Source of the DNA: Anisodus tanguticus
Lineage: Eukaryota; Streptophyta; Magnoliopsida; Solanales; Solanaceae
Length of the DNA stretch: 64,000 bases
Direction: 5' to 3'
NCBI GenBank assembly: GCA_034509755.1
Contig: CM067556.1
Span: forward strand, 45,551,243 to 45,615,242
The notes beneath the pieces were generated by a model. It ran no database searches. It was not told where the DNA came from and saw nothing but the letters and a program-made list of their open reading frames with translations. Positions within the stretch are counted from its first letter, which is position 1, and each line of letters begins with the position of its first letter. The position numbers and the translations under genes were made by a program. This document shows positions 57,961 to 64,000 of the stretch, one piece after another.

Positions 57961-59470
57961 CAGTAATAATAAAACAACTCAGAATGTCATGGCATATTAC
58001 GAGACGAGTGAGTCAAGTGATACAGAAGAAAAAGAATGTGAGGAGTACGATGAAGAAGTAGAGTTGCTAGAGGATATCATCGACGAAGAGGATCAGTATG
58101 AAAATAGGAAGAAGCTTAATTTGGATGAAACCGAAGCGATTATTCTTGGGACGAGGAAACAATTAAGGAAACCAGGATAAGTGCGCATTTGGACGCGCCC
58201 CGGAAAAAAGAGTTGATAAATCTATTAAGGGAATATGTCGATATATTCTCATGGTCGTATGAGGATATGCCCTAACTAAGAACAAACATAGTAGCCCACA
58301 AGTTACCCATAAATGAAGGCTTCACCCCAGTCAAATAAAAAATCTGACAGTACAAACCTGATCTAAGCATAAGAATCAAGGGTGAGGTTAAAAAGTAGAT
58401 AAAACTTGGAGTTGTAGAAGTCACTCCATACCCCACGTGGTTGGACAACATTGTGCATGTGCCAAAGAAACACAGAAAATTTTGAATTTGCATGGACTAT
58501 CGTGATCTCAACCGAGCTAGTCCCAAGGATAACTTTCTATTTCCGAACATCCACATACCCATCGATAACTGCACGAAGCACGAGTTACAATCGTTTGTGG
58601 ATTGCTTCGCCGGTTACCATCAGATCTTGATGAGCGAATAAGATGCACAAAAAATAGCATTCATCACCCAATTGGGGTATACCACTACTTTGTAATGTCG
58701 TTCGGCCTCAAGAACGCTGGTGCAACTTACATGAGAGCAATGACTACCATCTTCCACGACATGATGCATAAAAAGATAGAAGTCTATGTGGATGACATCA
58801 TAATCATGTTGCAAGAAACCTCCGATCACATCATACATTTGCAGAAGTTCTTTGACAGACTTCGCAAGTTCAATCTAAAGCTAAATCCAGCCAAATGCAC
58901 GTTTTGAGTGCCTGCCAAAAATTGTTGGGATTCATAGTCATCCGCAGAGGCATAGAGCTAGATCCCTCGAAAATCAAAGCCATTCAAGAGTTACCAATTC
59001 CAGAGACCAAGAAAGATGTCATGAGTTTTCTTGGAAGATTGAACTACGTCGGCCGCTTCATAGCGCAGTCTACAATAATCATGGAGCCCATCCTGAAGTT
59101 ATTGAAAAATGATGTACCCACCAAATAGAAAGACGAGTGCTAGAAAGCCTTTGGCACCATTAAAATATATCTATCCAATTCGCCAGTCTTGGTCCCTCCC
59201 AGACTTGGGAGCCCACAATTATTGTACTTGTCGGTCTTAGATAATGCATTTGGATGCATGTTGGCACAACACGATGAAACTAGTAAGAAAGAATGTGCAA
59301 TCTACTATCTTAGTAAAATGTTCACCGCCTGGGAGTTGATATACACCTTGGTGGAAAAGGCATATTGTGCACTGACATAAGTAGCGCAAAGGCTGAGACA
59401 CTATTTATCAGCCTACACTACTCATTTAATATCCAAGATGGATCATTTAAAGTACATATTTTGTTAGCCC
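57961..59470 (+). pseudogene. pol: Tat/Ogre reverse transcriptase and RNase H
   Basis: Plus strand. 57,953-58,180 is an acidic linker (EEKECEEYDEEVELLED). RT follows with many stops (58,200-58,600 only in fragments, e.g. YRDLNRA-type). Then GVYHYFVMSFGLKNAGATYMRAM and catalytic YVDDIII (58,793 area) are in one frame, LRKFNLKLNPAKCTF, and after a frameshift FLGFIV-like LLGFIVIRRGIELDP and MSFLGRLNYVGRFIA (58,895-59,128). RNase H: the SNSPVLVPPRLGSPQLLYLSV block and DNAFGCMLAQHDE, CAIYYLSKMFT and WELIYTLVEKAYCAL. Palm asparagine-glycine-alanine pattern is Tat-specific. Confidence 0.85.
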
Positions 59471-60270
59471 ATGCCTATAGAGAAACTGGCCAAGTGGAAG
59501 ATGTTTCTAAGCGAATTCAACATCACATATATGGTCCAGAAAGCTGTCAAGGGACAAGCATTAGCCGATTTTCTAGCAGAAAGTCTGGTCAACGAAGAGT
59601 TTGAACCGCTAAAGATGTATTTTGCATATGAGGAAGTAATGGCAATTGAAAAAGACACAACCAAAACCTACTCAGGGTGGAGCATGTTCTTCGATGGTGC
59701 AGTCAATTACAATGGTTCAGGGATCAAAGCAGTTTTGGTCTCATAAATAGGTCAGCATTACCTAGTGGCAGCTAACCTCAATTTTCGATGTATGAACAAC
59801 ATGGCAGAGTACAAAGCATGCATTTTGGGTTTTCCCATAGCCATCGAGATGGATATCCAAGCGTTGTTGGTAATAGGAGACTCGGATCTACTAATTCTCC
59901 AGGTTCAAGGAGAATGGGCCACCAACAATGAAAATATCCTACCATATGTGAACCTCACATAACGATTATGCAAAAGGTTCAAAAAGATCGAGTTCTGGCA
60001 CACACCGATGGCTCAGAACGGATTCGTTGATGCTCTTGAAACCATAGCATCCATGATACAACATCCAAAAAGCAGTCATATCAACCTGTTAGAGATCAGC
60101 ATTAGAGAATAACAAGTTTATTATTCCCACGTGGAAGAAGAACAATAAGGTATATTGTGGTACACTAACATAAGCATATACTTGGAAAAGGGGGAGTATC
60201 CCGAGAATATCACAGCCAACCAAGAGTGGTCCAAGGCAATCAACTAGGACTCAATCAAGATATACTATGC
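59471..60270 (+). pseudogene. pol: Second (Tat/Ogre-type) RNase H domain
   Basis: After LAKWKMFLSEFNITYMVQKAVKGQALADFLAE the frame contains WSMFFDGAVNYNGSGIKAVLVS (59,680-59,746), NFRCMNNMAEYKACILG and LLVIGDSDLLILQVQGEW (to 59,962). D (FFDG), E (AEY) and D (GDSD) form an RNase H active site distinct from the first RNase H. A duplicated RNase H after RT is the hallmark of the Tat/Ogre lineage. Stops at 59,744 and 59,960. A short post-RH segment (ALETIASMIQHPKSSHINLLEI) is readable to about 60,240. Integrase should follow but is absent; 3' non-coding sequence starts within about 50 bp. Confidence 0.87.
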
Positions 60271-61260
60271 ATAGAAGACACGCCTTTCGGTTTTTAATCG
60301 CTCTTTACATGTAATCACATTATCTTTACGTGTAGTCGTATTTTTTTGTTTACGTGTAATCGCAATAGAAAACCAAATGACATTTCCTTGTAATATGAAC
60401 TACGCGATGACCTGATTTCCAAAACGGGATATGTAGGCGTCCATCTAAGACTCGTTTATATGAACTACGTTCGACCTGATTCCCACGATGGGGATACGTA
60501 GGTGCTCTGTAAGATCGATCGCATCAAACAAAAAACCAAAGACACCCCTAGGAAGCCTCTAAGACATAAATATTCAAAGATTGCTCACAGAGTGCAAATA
60601 TCCCCAATTTACAACTAGGGCAGAATTCCATCAATAAATACGGCACAAAGGATCAACCGGCCCCATGTTTTCAAACTATGTATGAATTTTGAGAAGATCT
60701 CAAAAAGTCCATCGACAGAGCAAGCACAAGAGTTAGTCGGTCTCAAACATTCAACTAGGCAGAATTTTTTAGAGGAACTCAAAAATTCCTTCGTAACTAG
60801 TTGACATGAGAGTTTTCCTCCAGATAATATTTAACTAGGGAAAAATTTCGAAGGGGTCTCGAAAAGTTCATCAAGATAAGCGAAAGCACGCTTGGAGTGC
60901 CAAAGAGCCTCGCTCAGAATGAATATGTCATAACATCAAGTTTAAACATTTTTAAATATAACCAAATGCTTTAGTCAAAAATTATTTCATGATCCAAGTT
61001 TTCCTAATACTTTTTCAAATTCTAAATTCATCTCTCATAATATTGAGCCCAAAAGAGGGGTCGATACTAGAAAAGCAGGGAAACGACACAATAGGAGTCG
61101 GTGAAACGGATCGACCATGAAAGCGCAACAAGGGTGACATAATCCGGCCATGAAAGCCATATAAAGGACAAAACGGTCATCCGACCGAAGAGAGCACAGC
61201 CAACAAAAGAATAAAGGAAAGACAATCTAGCCAAAAGGTCATAACTGTCATTTGCACAAG
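60271..61260 (+). other. Tat/Ogre 3' non-coding region, proximal part
   Basis: No coding potential. Two copies of a module GAACTACG...GACCTGATTNCC...GGGATANGTAGG at 60,395-60,439 and 60,460-60,503, then spaced repeats of CAACTAGGGCAGAATT and CTCAAAAATTCC or related (60,610-60,870). These modules are typical of the 3' untranslated part of Tat-type elements. Confidence 0.75.
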
Positions 61261-61850
61261 TGAGCCAATGGTGTCGCAGGAAACATTCGCTCAAATATAC
61301 GAGCTAATGGTGTCATATGTAACATTTGCTCAAACAATAAGCCAAAGGTGTGACAGGTGACATTCGCTCAAATACACAACCAAACGATGTCGCAGGTGGC
61401 ATTCGCTCAACACATACGAGCCAACGGTATCGCAAGATAAATTTGCTAAAATACATGAGCCAACAGTGTCACAGGTGATATTTTCTCAAATACACGAGTC
61501 AATGGTATCGCATGTGGCATTCGCTCAAACACACGAGCCAACAGTGTCGCATGTGACATTCACTCAACACACACTAGCCAATGTTATCGCAGGTGACATT
61601 CTCTTAAAAACATGAGCAAATGGTGTCGAAGGTGACATCTGCTCAAACAACGAACCAACGATGTCACAGATAACATTCGCTCAAACAATGAGCCAACGGT
61701 ATCGCATGTGACATTCTCTCAACACATACGAGCCAATGATGTCGCAAGTGACATTCTCTTAAAGCACGAGCTGATAGTGACGCAGGTGATATTTGTTCAA
61801 CATTCATACAAACAGACAATGATGTCGGAGGAGGCATCCGCTAAAATAAA
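61261..61850 (+). repeat. 38-40-bp tandem repeat array (about 14-15 units)
   Basis: Units carry GAGCCAANGGTGTCGCAGG and TGACATTCGCTCAAA with variable linkers. I count 14 clear units plus a diverged last one. Unit length varies from 37 to 43 bp and divergence is high, so the array is old. Satellite-like arrays at this place are common in Ogre/Tat elements. Confidence 0.88.
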
Positions 61851-62379
61851 TTCAACCAAGGAGGTCACGTGAGCCAGACGGTGTTGGAGGTATCACCTAC
61901 TAAAAAAATAGTCGCTAAAGAGGGCACAACAAACAAAACCATGCCAGTATGATAAATAAAAAATAATCAACACGTCAGGTCCCAACATATGGAAATAGGT
62001 TGGAAACTACCAGTTGAGGGAAGCACGCAGAGCAAATCCAGACACAGACGGAGCAAACGTGGAACTTGTTCTTGGGAAGCCGATCGAAATAATGTACCAA
62101 AAAAGTTAAGCTCTCTGTACATGAACTTGAAAACCACTCCGTACCGAACTCACTTGCAAATCACGAAGATTTTTGCTTTTTAAGAAAAACTCGTTACCGG
62201 TCGAGCATGCACCGGAAATGATTTTAAAAACCACTAAAGGCATTCCCACATTAGGGATACCCTTTTCGGGCCATATAGTCGAATAACAAGTGACCTAATT
62301 CCTAAAAATGGGGGATATGTAGGCAAACTCAACACCCGAGGATCGATCACATTCCAACAAATGATTCTGGAACCTTATT
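61851..62379 (+). other. Tat/Ogre 3' region, distal part
   Basis: Continues after the array; a third copy of the GACCT...GGGGATATGTAGG module is at 62,290-62,325. A 64-codon frame (61,989-62,183) has no motif. LTR start of this element was not found; sequence switches to a family F LTR at about 62,380. Confidence 0.6.
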
Positions 62380-63190
62380 AGTTCTAGGATGTTTGCTTGA
62401 AGTTTCAAGAAGACATTGTATTTTTGGCCTTGTTATTGGTCTTGGCCGAGACCATGTTGTTTTCATTTAGATTGTCAATATTTCTTAGCTTAGATTTTAG
62501 CACTTATCTTAGGACACAATTAATAGGCCATGTAAAGGGTGACAAGGCCGAGAGTCTTCTAATAAGGTGACTAAGCCAAAAGGTCTTCCAAAGGGATTAC
62601 TAGGTCGTGAGTTGGAGGACAAAGTGGCAAGGACAAGAGACATCTAGAATATGGGGCTTTCAAGAAAGAATTTATGAACTAACAAGTTCATGAATTGGCT
62701 ATATTGAAGACTTCAAGGTCGGCCAAAGGGAGAAGAAGAGTTGGCCGAAATGGTTCATCAAAGAAGTGCAAGGAATAGAAGCTTCTAAACACATTCCAAG
62801 AAGATGAGATTGTTGGAAGAATCAAGTTCATGCATTCTTCCACTTGGAATCCATGAAAGGATGTGAAAGAGATTGAGTTCACTCTTGTCTCCAAGTAAAG
62901 ACCTTTCCCATTGCCTTGGTTTGGCCGAAACATCCTTGGTCACCAAGTAAACCCAAACCTATCCACACTTGGACGAAAGTGTACTTGTAGTTTGTGTCTC
63001 TTGATTTGTCTTCTAGAATGGTTCATTCTCTACTATAAATAGGACCCTTAGGACTTGTAAATATTCAGAGTTGATTGAGATATAAACTTGAGTTTTACTT
63101 ATTGCTAAGTGTTTCAACCCGGGGTTGTGATTCTTAGTTGGTTCTGATTGAGCAGAGAAAGAAAATATATTATGACTCTGCGTAAAGGGA
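62380..63190 (+). repeat. Family F LTR fragment (plus strand)
   Basis: Colinear with the minus-strand LTR at 50,500-49,700: TTCTAGGATG start region, GGTCTTGGCCGA, AAGTGGCAAGGACAAGA, CATTCCAAGAAGATGAG, and TATA at 63,034-63,043 followed by AGGACCCTTA. The first about 30 bp and the last 0.8 kb of the LTR are missing. Antisense 81-codon frame 62,688-62,933 is a shadow. Confidence 0.82.
63034..63043 (+). promoter_or_regulatory. TATA-box candidate in family F LTR fragment
   Basis: TATAAATAGG, the counterpart of 49,832-49,841, conserved in both family F LTRs. Confidence 0.6.
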
Positions 63191-63348
63191 AATGGTATCA
63201 ACACAAAAACTAAGGTTTTAATACTCAAAGCTCTAATAGTGTAAGACTTGATGGTGAATCCTTGTTCCAGTGCTAAAAATCAATGTTAAAACCCATGAAA
63301 AGAGATGAGAGACATAAGGAACGTGATAGTATTACCTAGGGCTGTTCA
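63191..63348. other. Short unassigned segment
   Basis: About 160 bp after the family F LTR fragment. GGTATCAACACAAAAAC near 63,194 is weakly PBS-like but without an LTR end before it. No other structure seen. Confidence 0.35.
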
Positions 63349-64000
63349 TAATAATCTGATTCGATCCGATCTGAAAAATCGGATATCCGATCTACTTTTT
63401 TGAGTTTCGCATATTTCGGATATCCGGAAAAAATTGGATCGGATACGGATATCCGAAAAAATCGGATCGGATACGGATCACAATTTCTTTATTTTCCCTA
63501 ATAGTTAGGTTGCGTTTGTGCTTTTCGATTTTGATTTGTTTGATTCTTATGTTTCTTCCATACCTTCATAAAAAAATAAAGGGAAAGAATCAAGTTCTTC
63601 TTCTGACAAACTTTAATACTGTTACTAATTATACAATTACTTTAAGTATTACAGTAGATATGGAGATTAGAGTGGATCCGAAGTAAATGATGCAATCTTT
63701 CAACTAAGTATTACAGTAGATAAAGAAATTTTAGAAGTCAATCGATTCAAAAGGAAACAAAACTCCATTTCCTCCACGTCTTCACTATCCATTTTCCTTA
63801 AAAAAAGTAGTAAGTGAAGGAGCTTGATTTTATGTCATGACAATGTAAACAATGATATTTTAAGACAATGCATAAATCCTTTTCATAACGTATAACTTGG
63901 TAGAAATTCTTGATACGGGTGGACAATTAACGATAACATTATGCTGATTATAATTATCTTTACTTGCTACTCCAACCTTTGTGTGAGATTTTAAGATAAA
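63349..64000. mobile_element. Possible hAT-like DNA transposon end
   Basis: TAGGGCTGTTCATAA at 63,349 resembles the terminal inverted repeats of plant hAT elements (YAGGGNTGTTCA-type). It is followed within about 130 bp by seven or more copies of CGGATATCCG/GGATCGGATA motifs in both orientations (63,366-63,478), a dense subterminal repeat cluster as seen in such elements. The rest to 64,000 is AT-rich without coding motifs. The other end would lie beyond the window, so TIR and 8-bp TSD cannot be verified. Confidence 0.4.

Overview
This is plant nuclear DNA made almost entirely of retrotransposon sequence. I find no intact host gene, no tRNA or rRNA gene and no CRISPR array. Every protein similarity I can recognise is to retroelement Gag or Pol, and nearly every copy carries stops, frameshifts or deletions. 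The mix suggests a large repeat-rich eudicot genome: Ty3/gypsy Tekay/Del-like chromoviruses with 2-3 kb LTRs, Tat/Ogre elements with a second RNase H, Ty1/copia pieces, a truncated LINE and a possible hAT end. The LTR style resembles Solanaceae, but that is an impression and was not tested.

Layout. 1-13,563: a minus-strand element (truncated LTRs at 1-469 and 12,007-13,563, about 3.46 kb of non-coding internal DNA, so LARD-like). It is split at 2,024-10,091 by the best-preserved element of the window, a Tekay-type gypsy element with two LTRs, a perfect 5-bp target duplication (TCACT), PBS, PPT and a degraded gag-pol. 13,556-23,060: a plus-strand gypsy element (family B; LTR about 2.98 kb) whose 5' LTR is fused head-to-head to the preceding LTR and holds a LINE insertion. 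Its pol has a large internal deletion. 23,061-26,799: minus-strand copia LTR/PBS/gag pieces around a gypsy pol fragment. 26,800-27,432: Ogre-like LTR end with PBS. 27,433-32,902: minus-strand gypsy family C with gag only. 32,903-40,465: plus-strand gypsy pol and LTR start, copia LTR/PBS/gag, then a minus-strand family B LTR and pol. 40,466-42,673: family D pol end and LTR start. 42,674-47,438: minus-strand family E LTRs and integrase/chromodomain. 47,439-50,546: minus-strand family F gag-RT-INT with its LTR. About 50,700-57,060: minus-strand family G element, nearly complete but mutated. About 57,100-62,375: Tat/Ogre element lacking integrase. 62,380-63,190: a second family F LTR fragment. 63,349-64,000: possible hAT-like terminus.

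Nothing here works as an operon or pathway. Most elements look non-autonomous, because protease, RNase H or integrase active-site residues are lost. The most interesting items are structural: the same copia-gag/gypsy-LTR junction present twice in opposite orientations, LTRs carrying 181-bp and 41-bp tandem repeats that differ in copy number between the two LTRs of one element, a dyad conserved just upstream of the 3' LTR in several different gypsy families, repeated loss of integrase catalytic acids, largely by G-to-A changes, and a 48-nt in-frame insertion inside one reverse transcriptase. I found no convincing evidence for an undescribed enzyme system.
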